From the NCBI GenBank assembly GCA_020072585.1, contig JAIQGL010000021.1:150068-214067 (forward strand): a stretch of 64,000 bases of DNA. Direction: 5' to 3'. The stretch's first letter is position 1; every line of letters starts with the position of its first letter. The notes below the pieces were generated by a model that saw nothing but the letters and a program-made list of their open reading frames with translations, was not told the origin of the DNA and made no database searches. Source of the stretch: Terriglobia bacterium (GTDB lineage Bacteria; Acidobacteriota; Terriglobia; Terriglobales; Acidobacteriaceae). Shown here in pieces: positions 1 through 9,900 of the stretch. The translations under genes were made by a program, and so were the position numbers.

Positions 1-645
1 GTTCCTGCGGGGAGCGGCAATGATTTTGCCAAGGCCCTGGGAATACACAATGTAAAGATTGCGCTGCGGGCGTGGAAGCAGTTTTGTGCGGAAGGCAAGA
101 ACGTAAGAGAGATCGATCTGGGAGTGGTCCGCGCGGGCGGTAAAGAGATACTCTTCTGCTGCGTGGCAGGCGTGGGAATGGATGCCGAGGCCAATGCGCG
201 CGCGAACCGCATGCCGACGTGGCTGAAGAGCCGCGGTGGATACGTGCTGGCTGCGTTGCAGTCACTGGTGGCATTTAAGCCGGTGGAGATGAGTGTATTG
301 GCGGGGGAAAAGAAGATCCAACGGCAGGCGTTCTTTATTGCGGTGGGCAATGCGCATCGATACGGGGGCGGAATGAAAGTTACACCGCAAGCCCGGCCCG
401 ACGATGGATTGCTGGACATCTGCGTGGTTGGCAGGATGAACAAGCTCAAACTGCTGTGCTGGGTGCCAACGATCTTTTTTGGCGGGCATTTGGGACTCAA
501 GCAAGTGGAATATTTTAGGGCGCCAGAGGTGCGAATCGACGCCGGGCGCGAGTTGGAGCTCTACGCTGACGGGGAGTATGCCTGCAAGACTCCGCTAGAA
601 ATTGGGGTGTTACCCCGTGCTTTGCGGGTGATTGTGCCCGGATAA
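1..645 (+). CDS. Diacylglycerol/lipid kinase family protein (5'-truncated by window edge)
   Basis: The frame is open from base 1, so the N-terminus lies outside the window. The visible part starts with VPAGSGNDFA, which matches the conserved nucleotide-binding G-x-G-N-D-F/T-A element of the DAGK catalytic domain. Further on it has the family's PDDGLLDICVV and YADGEY segments of the C-terminal beta-sandwich. Such enzymes (DgkB/YegS type) use ATP to phosphorylate diacylglycerol or a related lipid at the inner membrane face. About 214 residues are present, against roughly 300 for a full protein, so about the first third is missing. It ends 66 bases before HU on the same strand. The family is secure; the lipid substrate is not known. 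Confidence 0.85.
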   Translation, partial: VPAGSGNDFAKALGIHNVKIALRAWKQFCAEGKNVREIDLGVVRAGGKEILFCCVAGVGMDAEANARANRMPTWLKSRGGYVLAALQSLVAFKPVEMSVLAGEKKIQRQAFFIAVGNAHRYGGGMKVTPQARPDDGLLDICVVGRMNKLKLLCWVPTIFFGGHLGLKQVEYFRAPEVRIDAGRELELYADGEYACKTPLEIGVLPRALRVIVPG

Positions 646-711
646 GCCCCTATCTCGCTGTAATCAAAACGGTTCTTGACGCGGGAACCTATTTCAGGTG
701 GAATAAAGACC

Positions 712-1041
712 ATGACCAAAGCCGATTTGATTGAAGAAGTTTCACGCTTGGCGGAGCTGACCCGCAAAGACAGTGAAATCATCGTGGAAACGATTTTTGA
801 CAGCGTGGTCCGTTCCCTGCGATCGGGCGACAAGATTGAGATTCGCGGCTTTGGTAGTTTTCGCACGCGTCAGCGCAAACCGCGTGTGGGCCGCAATCCC
901 AAGACCGGCGCACGCGTGGAAGTGCCAGCCAAGAAAATACCTTATTTCAAACCCAGCAAAGAGCTTAAGGACGTGATTAATCATGGAAAGCCGGCAGAAG
1001 CGGCCACTTCCGCACCGGCGGCAGAGGGCCCAAGCACCTAG
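712..1041 (+). CDS. HU/IHF-family DNA-binding protein
   Basis: A 109-residue histone-like protein. The sequence MTKADLIEEVSRLAELTRKD, the segment GDKIEIRGFGSFRTRQRKPR and the arm RNPKTGARVEVPAKKIPYFKPSKEL are textbook HU/IHF: a dimerising helical body followed by two beta-arms that bend DNA. I place the start at the internal ATG (712), because AGGTGG at 696-701 sits at a normal distance and family members start at MTK. A longer in-frame start at 676 would add 12 atypical residues. The last about 18 residues are a low-complexity Ala/Pro tail beyond the usual 90-residue HU. Whether it acts as HU or as one IHF subunit cannot be told from sequence alone. Confidence 0.93.
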   Translation: MTKADLIEEVSRLAELTRKDSEIIVETIFDSVVRSLRSGDKIEIRGFGSFRTRQRKPRVGRNPKTGARVEVPAKKIPYFKPSKELKDVINHGKPAEAATSAPAAEGPST

Positions 1042-1112
1042 CATCTAACGCCTGGATCCTGCCATATACAGCGGAAAGCGTTCGGGCTGAAGTAAAAGAC
1101 CCGCGTCGCTAC

Positions 1113-1889
1113 TTATTTCCGAAATTTTCGGAACCATAGTCCAATTCCACCACTTGCCAGCCCTAACAATCCAAATAGCGGCAGGAAGGTAGCAGTTGCC
1201 GGAAGACGGCGGCTTCCTTGCGCATCGTTCGATTGCTGGTTCGGATTGATCTGTGGCGTAGTGGCGTTGGCGGCAGTGGCTTCGGATGCGACTGGCGGTG
1301 TTTCCCGGGCCTTCTGTCCCTGGTTCGCCGCAGTGCTGCTCTGCGTGGCTTGTTGACTCGGCTGAACTCCGGCGTTTTGCGGCTTTCCGCCTTGTTCCAG
1401 AGCGCCGGGCCCCAGCGGAGGCATGTTCTTTGCCATGGTCACGCCGCCCTTCCTGCTTAGCATGCTGTCCACGTCTTCATTGCTCAGGACACGTGCGTTG
1501 CGCGCGGTGCCCCCGGCTTTGTAGCGGCCTGAAGCTTCTACCACGCTGTAGGCGGCAGGCGCAGCGGATTCTGATCCGCCATTGACTGAAACCGAAGGCC
1601 CCAGATCATTCCTGGGCTGCTCTGCGTTTGGCGCTATGGTGGTGGAGACACTGCCCAAGACGGCGACTGGAGCACTGGCAGCAACACTGCTGAAGCCGGC
1701 GCGGCCAGCGTCACTGATTCCGGCCACGGGAGCCGGAGTAGGCAAGCTTGCCGTTGGGGTAACCAGAATCGGGCCGCCAAACGGGCCAGTGGCCGGAATG
1801 GCGACTGAAGACTGGTTGGCCGACTGGCCTTGTACAAAAACTGCTGAAAACACTGTTAGAGCAGCCGTGAGCAGAATCTTGCGCGGCAT
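1113..1889 (-). CDS. Secreted low-complexity protein with LPATA-type C-terminal sorting tail
   Basis: A 258-residue protein of unknown function. It starts with a clear Sec signal peptide (MPRKILLTAALTVFSAVFVQG). The body is rich in Ala, Ser, Pro, Gln and Asn with no recognisable fold. The C-terminus is a tripartite sorting-like signal: LPATA, then a hydrophobic stretch of about 20 residues, then the basic end RKFRK. This resembles LPXTG or PEP-CTERM style anchors. I saw no sortase or exosortase in the window. AGGGGTG lies just upstream of the ATG. It is probably exported and held in the membrane by its tail; the biological role is unknown. Confidence 0.7.
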   Translation of the reverse strand: MPRKILLTAALTVFSAVFVQGQSANQSSVAIPATGPFGGPILVTPTASLPTPAPVAGISDAGRAGFSSVAASAPVAVLGSVSTTIAPNAEQPRNDLGPSVSVNGGSESAAPAAYSVVEASGRYKAGGTARNARVLSNEDVDSMLSRKGGVTMAKNMPPLGPGALEQGGKPQNAGVQPSQQATQSSTAANQGQKARETPPVASEATAANATTPQINPNQQSNDAQGSRRLPATATFLPLFGLLGLASGGIGLWFRKFRK

Positions 1890-1982
1890 AGATCACCCCT
1901 GACATGTACACAGGATTGGATTACTCAGGAGTTAACAGGGGATGCCAGCGCCAAAGCGCATTTGGCGGTTGGATTGGTTTCT

Positions 1983-2999
1983 TCAGCTTCCGACGAATCT
2001 TGCGTACAGACTGCGCGCCACGGAGGTATCGTTGGTGCCCTTGATGATGGCCCGGCCGTCAGGAAAGAGCGTCATCTCGTAGGGGTCGCGCCAGAACTTG
2101 AGCACAAAGGCATTATGCTTGACCGTGCCGTGGGCACCCAGCCGGGCTGACATCTCCGCAAAATCCACCGGGCGGTTGCGTTCATGGATTTGCACGGAAT
2201 TCCTGCCACACAGGGTGATTTGCGGACGGCGCTCGCCTGTTAGATGAATGAATTCACGTTTCCCGCAGGTCTGGCAGTCGGGGCGCGGCCGTGCGGCGGC
2301 AATCTCAGCCTGCTCATTGCTCCAGACATCGAAGGAGAGCAAGGTCCGGCGCAGCTTATCTTTAGCCCCCACCAGAAATTTGATGGCCTCGGTGGCCTGG
2401 ATTGATCCAACCAGATTCACGGCGCTGTTCAGAATGCCCGCCGTGTCGCAGGTTTCCACCGTGCCTTCAGGAGGAGCAGGGAACATGCAAGCCAGGCACG
2501 CTGTTTCCCCGGGAATAATGTTCATGGTCACGGCGTAGGCAGCCACGGCGGCAGCATAAATCCATGGCTTGCCATGCTTCACGGCAAAATCATTGATCAG
2601 GTAGCGGGTTTCAAAATTGTCAGTTGCATCCAGGATGAGATCAGCTTCATAGAGCAGGGCTTCAATGTTTTCCGGCGTAAGGTCTGCCACTAGCGCTTTG
2701 GCATCAATTTCTGAATTAAAAGCTGCGATCTTGCGTGCCGCCGCCACTGCCTTGGGGACGGACTCGGCCGCATCCGCCTCATCAAACAGAGACTGGCGTT
2801 GCAGATTGCTGGGCTCCACGTAGTCGCGGTCGATAATGAGCAGGTGTCCCACGCCGGCACGTGCCAGCAGGCCGGAAACGCAGGCACCTGTGGCGCCGCA
2901 GCCCACAATTGCCACCCGGCCCCGGGCCAGCTGCGCCTGCCCCTCCCGCCCGATCCCGGGAAAAAGCACCTGGCGTGAGTATCGATCTTCAAACTTCAT
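1983..2999 (-). CDS. ThiF/MoeB/HesA-family E1-like adenylyltransferase
   Basis: A 338-residue enzyme of the ubiquitin-activating-like superfamily. It begins with the typical RYSRQVLFPGIGREGQAQL, followed by the nucleotide-binding GCGATGACV. The Arg/Lys/Asp residues of the adenylation site are present (DRDYVEPSNLQRQ, ATDNFETRYLIN). Two Cys pairs, CLAC and CQTC, would hold a structural zinc. The ETCDTAGILN segment carries the candidate catalytic cysteine. Residues after about 245 form a C-terminal extension that is not rhodanese-like and that I do not recognise. Such proteins adenylate the C-terminal Gly-Gly of ThiS or MoaD sulfur carriers; no carrier gene lies nearby, so ThiF versus MoeB cannot be decided. 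On the minus strand TATAAT (3014-3009) lies very close to the ATG, suggesting a very short leader. Confidence 0.85.
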   Translation of the reverse strand: MKFEDRYSRQVLFPGIGREGQAQLARGRVAIVGCGATGACVSGLLARAGVGHLLIIDRDYVEPSNLQRQSLFDEADAAESVPKAVAAARKIAAFNSEIDAKALVADLTPENIEALLYEADLILDATDNFETRYLINDFAVKHGKPWIYAAAVAAYAVTMNIIPGETACLACMFPAPPEGTVETCDTAGILNSAVNLVGSIQATEAIKFLVGAKDKLRRTLLSFDVWSNEQAEIAAARPRPDCQTCGKREFIHLTGERRPQITLCGRNSVQIHERNRPVDFAEMSARLGAHGTVKHNAFVLKFWRDPYEMTLFPDGRAIIKGTNDTSVARSLYARFVGS

Positions 3000-3150
3000 G
3001 ACACATTTATTATAGGTGTTTGAAGGCGAAGGGGTTTACGCGTTTAATTGCGGGCAGCTTACAATGCTCTGAAAAGGCTTGCACGTACAACTAAGGTCCA
3101 ATCTGCCGCCATCCAAGTACACAAAACGACTTCCAATTAAGGGGCTTCTA

Positions 3151-6100
3151 TTGCCACGCTTACGACTCGTGTGCCAGGCGATTGCGCTGTGTCTTGGCGT
3201 GTGCGTGGCCCAGGCGCAAGCTCCCGGGAGTCGAAACCTTGCTCCCGCAGGCGCTCCAGGGGCCGCTCATGGTTCCATGGTTCAGTCGGCTCTGCCTGTG
3301 AGCCAGAATGCGGCCACTCCCATGCCTTCGGCCACTCAGCCTCAGTCTGCTTCTGCCAGTCCATCGCCCGGGTCGCCAGCCCCAAGCGGATTGAACAGCT
3401 TGCAGGGGCTAAAAGTCGCTCTGATCCAAATCAACAGCCCTGGCGTGGATAACCCGGATGCCCTGCTTCCCATTCTTCCGCAAAAGGTGAACGAACCTCT
3501 GGACAAATACAAGCTCCGGCAGTCGGTGCAGATGCTCTACAACACAGGCCGGTTCGGCGAGATACAGGTTGAGGCGCAGCGCAACCCCAGCGGGGAAGTG
3601 GTCCTGGTGTTCCATGCCCGGGAGAATTACTTTTTCGGCTCGATTCTGGCAGAAGGATCGTCGGCGCATCCCAGTGACAGCCAGCTCGTGAATGCCAGCA
3701 AACTCAATCTTGGCGAGCAATTTAGCGAAGAGAAGATCAACGCCGGCATCATGGGAATGCAGCGGACGCTGCAGGAGAATGGCTATTATCAGGCGACCAT
3801 CAAGCCCTTCTATGAGTGGGATTCACGCAACCAGCAGGTGAAGGTCCAGTTTGTAATAGACCGGGGCAAGCCTGCGCGCGTGGGACTGGTCCATGTGATG
3901 GGTTCGCCAGGCTACAGCGCGGAAGAAGTGCGCAACATCGGCAAGCTACGCTCCGGCAGTGATGTGACTGCCGCCCGGCTTACACGGGCGTTACAGAAGC
4001 TGCGCAAGCGTTACCAGAAGCAGGAACGCCTGGAAGCCCAGGTCACGATGACGCAGCGGGTCTACCATCCAGAGACCAATCTTCTGGATTACACCTTTGA
4101 GATCAATCGCGGACCTGTTGTAGACGTTAAAGTGGAAGGCGCCAAACTGCGGCGCGGGCTGGTCAAAAAATATGTTCCGATTTTTGAAGAGAGCGCGGTA
4201 GATGAAGATTTGCTCAGCGAAGGAGCGCGCAACCTTCGCGATTATTTCCAGACCAAAGGCTATTTTGACGTGAAGGTCACCTATGAACAGAAGCAGGAGC
4301 CCGGAACAGAGAAGCGCGATGTGATCTTCCACATTGAGAGAAATCAGCGGCACAAGCTGGCGGAATTGACGGTCCAGGGCAACCACTATTTCCGCCGGGA
4401 AGATCTGCGTGAACAGATGATCATGCAGCCGGCCGGTGGTTTGCTGTTCTATGGCCTGTTCAGTCAGTCCATTCTGGCGCGCGATGTGCAATCGATTGAA
4501 AATCTCTATCACAGCAACGGTTTCCTGCAAGCAAAAGTCACACCTGAGGTGCAGGACAATTACGGTAAACAGGGCCATATCAGGGTGGTTCTGAATATCA
4601 ACGAGGGCGTGCAGACCGTGGTGGGGAAGCTTCTGATTGAGGGCAATGAAGCCCTTCCTGAAGGGCAGATTCGCGGCATGATCACGGCTTCTGAAGGCCA
4701 GCCTTACTCGGATTCCATGGTGATCTCCGACCAGACGGTAATTCTGGATGGATACTACAATCTCGGTTTCCCGAAGGTGAGGTTCGACTACACCACACAG
4801 CCCGAAGCCGATTCCCCCAACAAGATCGACGTTACTTACAAAATCACTGAAGGTCCGCAGGTCTTTGTGGACAAGGTGCTGATTGCTGGCCTCAACTACA
4901 CCCGCCCGTTCGTGGTGGAACGTGAAATCAAGATCGGAAGCGGCGACCGCCTGAGCCAGAACCAGATGTTGGACTCCCAGCGCCGCCTCTATGACATGGG
5001 TATTTTCAATGAAGTGGGCGTCGCGGTGCAGAACCCTGAAGGCGATGCCACGAATAAGAGCGTAAACTTCCAGCTCTCTGAAGCCCGGCGCTATACGTTT
5101 AATTATGGTTTGGGTCTGGAGGTACAGACGGGCCAGCCAAGCGGCATTACCAGCCCGCAGGGGAGTGCCGGGGTCAGTGGCCGCGTGTCATTCGACGTAA
5201 CGCGGCTGAATTTTCGTGGCCGCGATCACACCATCACGCTCAAAACACGTTACGGCAATCTGGAGAAGCTCGCGCTCATCGGCTACGGCGCGCCGCGGCT
5301 GTTCGATTCGCCAAACCTCACGCTTGATTTCACGACCTTCTATCAGCAGACCAATGACGTGCGCACCTTCACTTCCAAACGGCTGGAAGGCTCGGCTTCC
5401 ATCAAACAAAACCTGAACCGCGCCACCACCCTGCTTTACCGCCTGATCTACCGCCGCGTGAGCACTGACAATCTAGTGATTGATCCTAATCTGGTACCGC
5501 TATTTTCGCGCGCGGTACGCGTGGGTATGCCCGATTTCAGCTATATTCGCGACACGCGCGATAATCCAATCGAGTCACGCAAGGGCACATTCTCCACGTT
5601 TGACATGGGCGTTGCATCCGGTATCTTCGGCTCGCAAGCCAGTTTTTCCAGGCTGGTGGTGCAGAATTCCAGTTACTACCAGTTTCACAAACGGCGCTGG
5701 GTGTTTGCGCGCTCCACGCGCATTGGGGTGGAAGAGCCATTCGCGTCCACTGATTTTGCTCCACTGCCGGAGCGCTTTTTTGCCGGCGGTAGCACGTCGC
5801 ACCGCGGTTTCGGCATCAACCAGGCCGGCCCGCGCGATCTGACCAGCGGCTTCCCTCTGGGCGGTGAAGCGCTGTTCCTGAATAATCTCGAGGTGCGGAC
5901 GCCTCCGCTGCCGTTTCCGTTTGTCGGCAACAATCTGAGCGCCGTCGTGTTTCATGACATGGGGAATGTCTTCTCCACCGCTGGAGATATGGCCAACAGC
6001 ATTTTCAAATTCTCGCAGCCGGACCGCAGTCTCTGTTTGAATCCTGCCTCCGGAAGCTGTAACTTCAATTATGTGTCGCATGCGGTGGGCGCGGGGGTGC

Positions 6101-6252
6101 GATACCGGACGCCGATTGGTCCGGTGAGTTTTGATGTTGGCTATAACCTCAACCCGCCGGCCTTCCCCATATCGGCACCTGCAACAGGGAGTCCATCGTC
6201 ACAGGTACTGAAGCACCTGAATTTCTTTTTCAATATCGGGCAAACTTTTTGA
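3151..6252 (+). CDS. bamA: BamA/Omp85-family outer-membrane assembly protein
   Basis: About 1033 residues. I choose TTG at 3151 because AAGGGG lies at 3139-3144 and the product then starts with a clean signal peptide (MPRLRLVCQAIALCLGVCVAQAQA). The frame is open back to a TTG at 3079. After a Pro/Ser/Ala-rich linker come several POTRA repeats (roughly residues 80-560, with recurring G-x-x-V/L-x-x-I turns such as VVGKLLIEGNEALPEGQIR). A C-terminal 16-strand barrel of the bacterial surface antigen type follows, with RGF-like GFGINQAGPRDL, ending in the aromatic NFFFNIGQTF. It inserts beta-barrel proteins into the outer membrane. It overlaps the next gene by 4 bases (ATGA). Because TamB follows, TamA-like function is also possible. 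Confidence 0.9.
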   Translation: MPRLRLVCQAIALCLGVCVAQAQAPGSRNLAPAGAPGAAHGSMVQSALPVSQNAATPMPSATQPQSASASPSPGSPAPSGLNSLQGLKVALIQINSPGVDNPDALLPILPQKVNEPLDKYKLRQSVQMLYNTGRFGEIQVEAQRNPSGEVVLVFHARENYFFGSILAEGSSAHPSDSQLVNASKLNLGEQFSEEKINAGIMGMQRTLQENGYYQATIKPFYEWDSRNQQVKVQFVIDRGKPARVGLVHVMGSPGYSAEEVRNIGKLRSGSDVTAARLTRALQKLRKRYQKQERLEAQVTMTQRVYHPETNLLDYTFEINRGPVVDVKVEGAKLRRGLVKKYVPIFEESAVDEDLLSEGARNLRDYFQTKGYFDVKVTYEQKQEPGTEKRDVIFHIERNQRHKLAELTVQGNHYFRREDLREQMIMQPAGGLLFYGLFSQSILARDVQSIENLYHSNGFLQAKVTPEVQDNYGKQGHIRVVLNINEGVQTVVGKLLIEGNEALPEGQIRGMITASEGQPYSDSMVISDQTVILDGYYNLGFPKVRFDYTTQPEADSPNKIDVTYKITEGPQVFVDKVLIAGLNYTRPFVVEREIKIGSGDRLSQNQMLDSQRRLYDMGIFNEVGVAVQNPEGDATNKSVNFQLSEARRYTFNYGLGLEVQTGQPSGITSPQGSAGVSGRVSFDVTRLNFRGRDHTITLKTRYGNLEKLALIGYGAPRLFDSPNLTLDFTTFYQQTNDVRTFTSKRLEGSASIKQNLNRATTLLYRLIYRRVSTDNLVIDPNLVPLFSRAVRVGMPDFSYIRDTRDNPIESRKGTFSTFDMGVASGIFGSQASFSRLVVQNSSYYQFHKRRWVFARSTRIGVEEPFASTDFAPLPERFFAGGSTSHRGFGINQAGPRDLTSGFPLGGEALFLNNLEVRTPPLPFPFVGNNLSAVVFHDMGNVFSTAGDMANSIFKFSQPDRSLCLNPASGSCNFNYVSHAVGAGVRYRTPIGPVSFDVGYNLNPPAFPISAPATGSPSSQVLKHLNFFFNIGQTF

Positions 6253-6932
6253 TGACAGCGCGCCTTCACTTCGTGATCGTTCTGCTACTGGCCGTGGTTG
6301 CCCAGGCGCAGGTCGTGGACCGCATGGTGGCGGTTGTGAACAGGCGCGTGATTCTGGAAAGCGAGCTTGATCAGGCAGCGCGCGTGGAATTTCTGCTGCA
6401 AGGCAAGCCGATGGAAAAACTGACCCAGACGGACAGGGTGGCTGTGCTGGAGCGGCTCATTGATCGCTCGCTCCTTGACCAGCAGATCGTGAACCAGGCC
6501 ATGCTTGATCCCACACCGGAAGAGCTGGAGGCAAAGATAAAAGAAGTCCGCTCCGGGGTTCCGGGTGCAGCCACTGACAAGCAATGGAGCGCGCTGCTTG
6601 CCGGCTACGGACTGACGCAGCCAGACGTTGAGGAACAATTGACGTCAGAAATCCGCATTCTCAGGCTGATTGATCTGCGCTTCCGCGGACTGGTTCGAGT
6701 AGAAAAAGATGCCATTGCCACTTACTACCAGGAGCGTTTTCTGCCTGAGGTGCGCAAACGCAACGTTGCTGAGCCGAAGCTGTCTGAGGTCTCTGACAAA
6801 ATTGAACAGATCCTGATGGAGCAGGAGATTGATAATCTTCTGAGTGGCTGGCTCAAAACTTTGCGCGCGCAAGCCCACATAGAAAAAATGCTGCCGGCTG
6901 CTCCGCTTTCTGGCGCCGGAGCCGGGCCATGA
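6249..6932 (+). CDS. SurA-like periplasmic chaperone without a PPIase domain
   Basis: A 227-residue exported protein. A signal peptide (LHFVIVLLLAVVAQAQ) is followed directly by VVDRMVAVVNRRVILESELDQ, the hallmark start of the SurA N-terminal chaperone domain. The rest is helical (LERLIDRSLLDQQIV). The parvulin peptidyl-prolyl isomerase domain, which would need another 90 or so residues with conserved His and Cys/Asp, is missing, so this is a chaperone-only form. It is locked between bamA and tamB by ATGA overlaps at both ends, which suggests translational coupling. It likely escorts unfolded outer-membrane proteins to BamA. Confidence 0.82.
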   Translation: MMTARLHFVIVLLLAVVAQAQVVDRMVAVVNRRVILESELDQAARVEFLLQGKPMEKLTQTDRVAVLERLIDRSLLDQQIVNQAMLDPTPEELEAKIKEVRSGVPGAATDKQWSALLAGYGLTQPDVEEQLTSEIRILRLIDLRFRGLVRVEKDAIATYYQERFLPEVRKRNVAEPKLSEVSDKIEQILMEQEIDNLLSGWLKTLRAQAHIEKMLPAAPLSGAGAGP

Positions 6933-9900
6933 GCGCGAAAACTGACGTAAACATTGCGCCACCAGCCCCTGGCGCGAAGAAGCGCAAGCTCCGCCGGGTG
7001 GTGCTCATCACTGGGCTGGCGCTCGTGGTGCTCCTGGCCGGCGCGTTTTTTTACCTGAACAGTGATGCCTTCCGGGAGTCCATCCGCCAGCGCGTGATTA
7101 CGGAGTTGCACCAGATGACCGGGGGCAAGGTTGAGGTGGAGTCATTCACATGGAATCTCTCCACACTGCAGTTTGAAGCGCGCAACGTAACCATCCATGG
7201 CCGCGAAGCGGCCGGAGAGGTTCCGTATGCACACGCGGAGCGGATCGCTGTTGAAGCGAAGGTCATTTCTTTTTTTTCACGCAAGATCTCTCTGGAAAGC
7301 GTGGTCCTGGATGGTCTAGTGCTGCACCTGATGGTGTACCCTGACGGGAGCACGAACCAGCCCTCACCTCAGCCCGCAAGTGATGCCAAGGAAACGGCGG
7401 CGCAGAGTCTCTTTGATCTTGCGGTGAAACAAATTACCGCGCGCAAGGCTACGCTCATGCTGGACCAGGAGAAAATCCCATTTGACCTGGACGGCAAAGA
7501 TATCTCAGCCGGCATGACCTTTGTTCCCAGCCAGCAAGCGTACGACGGCCACGTGGATTTCACACCGCTGACCATCGCCTACGGGAGCGCAGTGCCTGTG
7601 CAGACGGATGTGCATCTCAATTTTCTGTTGCACGCCAAAGAGACTGAGATCAAGTCACTCAAGCTCGCCACGAAGAGTTCCAGGCTGGAGGCCAGCGGCA
7701 CCGTTCGAAATTACAACAATCCGGAAATCGCGCTGCAATACCAGGCAACACTGGACCTTGCTGAAGTGGCAAAACAAGCCAAACTGGCGCAGCTCCGTGG
7801 TGGGCGTGCTGATCTGAAAGGCGTGTGGGCCTATCAGAGCAAGCGCTATTCTTCACAGGGCAATCTGAATGTCCGCGATCTTGAGTGGCGCGATTCCAAT
7901 GTGCGGGCCACCGGAATCGGAGTTGAATCGCCTTATTCGCTGACGCAGGAGAAGATCAGTCTTCCGCGTCTGGTGGCGCGCGCATTTGGCGGCACAGCGC
8001 AAGGTGACGTTCAGATCACCAATTGGACGGCAACGCCCGCGAAGAAAAGTCCGCCGCAGCGCGGAACTGCCCGGCTCCATCTTCAAGGGGTGCAGATCAG
8101 CAGAGTCGCCACGGCTATTTCTACTTCTAAAATGCCGCTGGACAAGGTCAAACTCGCGGGCAGTATTTCTGGTGACGTTCATTCGTCGTGGAGCGGTTCT
8201 CCAGAAAAGGCAGTTTATGATCTGAAGCTGGAAGTGGCCCCGCCGCCAGCGCCGTCACCAAAAGAAGTTCCTGTTACAGCACAGTTGCAGGCTGTTTACC
8301 ACGGTGACATTCGTACACTTGATCTGGCCGGCCTTACCCTGGCCACCCGCGCGATCCGGGTAAGCGCCACGGGCGCTCTGGGTTCTGAAAAAGCCCAGGC
8401 GCGAGTCTCCCTTAACGCCACGGACCTGCGCGAACTTCAGCCGGTGCTGGATGCCCTTGATCCGGGAACGCGGATTCCCGTCGCGCTGGAGGGCAGAGCG
8501 TCATTCAATGGAGCGGTGTTCGGCATGTTGGATGCGCCATCAGCGCGCGGTCACCTGGAGTTGGAAAAGTTCGATACCGAGTTTCATCTGTCGCGTCAGC
8601 CGAAAACCGCGCAAGGCAAGCCGCCGCGAATCCACTGGGACGCTCTCTCCGCCGACCTCACGTACGGGCCTTCTGCTGTTTCTTTGCAGCGCGGTACACT
8701 GCGCCGGGGCGCGGCCCAACTCGGCTTTTCCGTCAGCGCCACTCTGCGCCAGGGAGATTTTGACGAGAACTCCAGCCAGATCAACGCCACTCTTCATGTC
8801 CAGAATGAAAACGTGGAAGACATGCAGAACCTGAGCGGGACGAAGTATCCCATCACTGGCGTGATGAATGCTGATATTCAGGCTACGGGGACTCTGCGCA
8901 ACTTGCATGGCGGTGGCAAAATACAGATCACAAAGCTGACTGCGTACGGAGAGCCATTTAAGGCCTTCTCAAGCGACGTGCGCTTCAACGGCACGAATGC
9001 GCAACTGGAAAACGTCATGCTGGCGCATAATGGCGCGCGTCTCACTGGATCACTGGCTTACGATTTTGAGAGCAGGAACTACCGCTTCGATCTTACCGGC
9101 GCCAATATTGAGCTGGCGAATCTTCATCGTTTCGAGCAGCCACGATTGGCGGTCCAGGGACAGGCGGGCTTCCACCTGACAGGCTCGGGCAGTGAAGATG
9201 CTCCGGTCATCAATGGCCAGATCAGTCTGCGCAACATCGTGCTCAACCGGGAACCCGTGGGCAGTGTGACCGTTCTGGCGGAGACGCGCGGCGAAGACGT
9301 GGTCTTGCGCGGGCGTTCAAATTTTGAAAATGCCGATCTCAATCTTGACGGCAAGGTGCATTTGCGTGGCGACTGGCCCGGCCAGATAACACTCAAGTTT
9401 TCCCATCTCGACTTTGATCCGTTGATTCGCGCTTATTTTCAGGGTCAGATTACCGGGCATTCTTCCATCGCGGGCGCCATTGAGGTTCGCGGTCCCATGA
9501 AACGGCCGGGCAGCCTCATGATCAGCGGCAATGTAAGCCAGCTTTCAGCGGACATAGAAAACGTGAAGCTGCAAAATGATGGCCCCATCCACTTTGCTCT
9601 GGAAAATGAGGCGCTGAAGCTGGATGAGTTTCGGTTGACGGGCCCGGAGACCGATGTTGCCATCCAGGGAACGGTCCAATTCACGGGCGAACAGGCGATA
9701 GATCTGCGGTCACGGGGACGGTTCAACCTGAAGCTGTTGCAGGCGTTCAACCCTAACCTGGTGGCCAATGGACCGGCCACGTTCACGGTAAACGTCGCCG
9801 GCAACTCAGCTCGGCCGGTGCTGAGCGGAAAGCTGGAACTCACGGACGCATCCGTCTCCTTCCTGGACCTTCCGAATGGTCTCAGCCATATCAACGGATC

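Noticed and set aside
3079..3150. Extended TTG start of bamA
   Set aside because: TTG at 3151 has AAGGGG and yields a normal signal peptide; the extension adds 24 residues before it.
5575..6081. 168-residue minus-strand frame inside bamA
   Set aside because: Shadow of the barrel-coding region.
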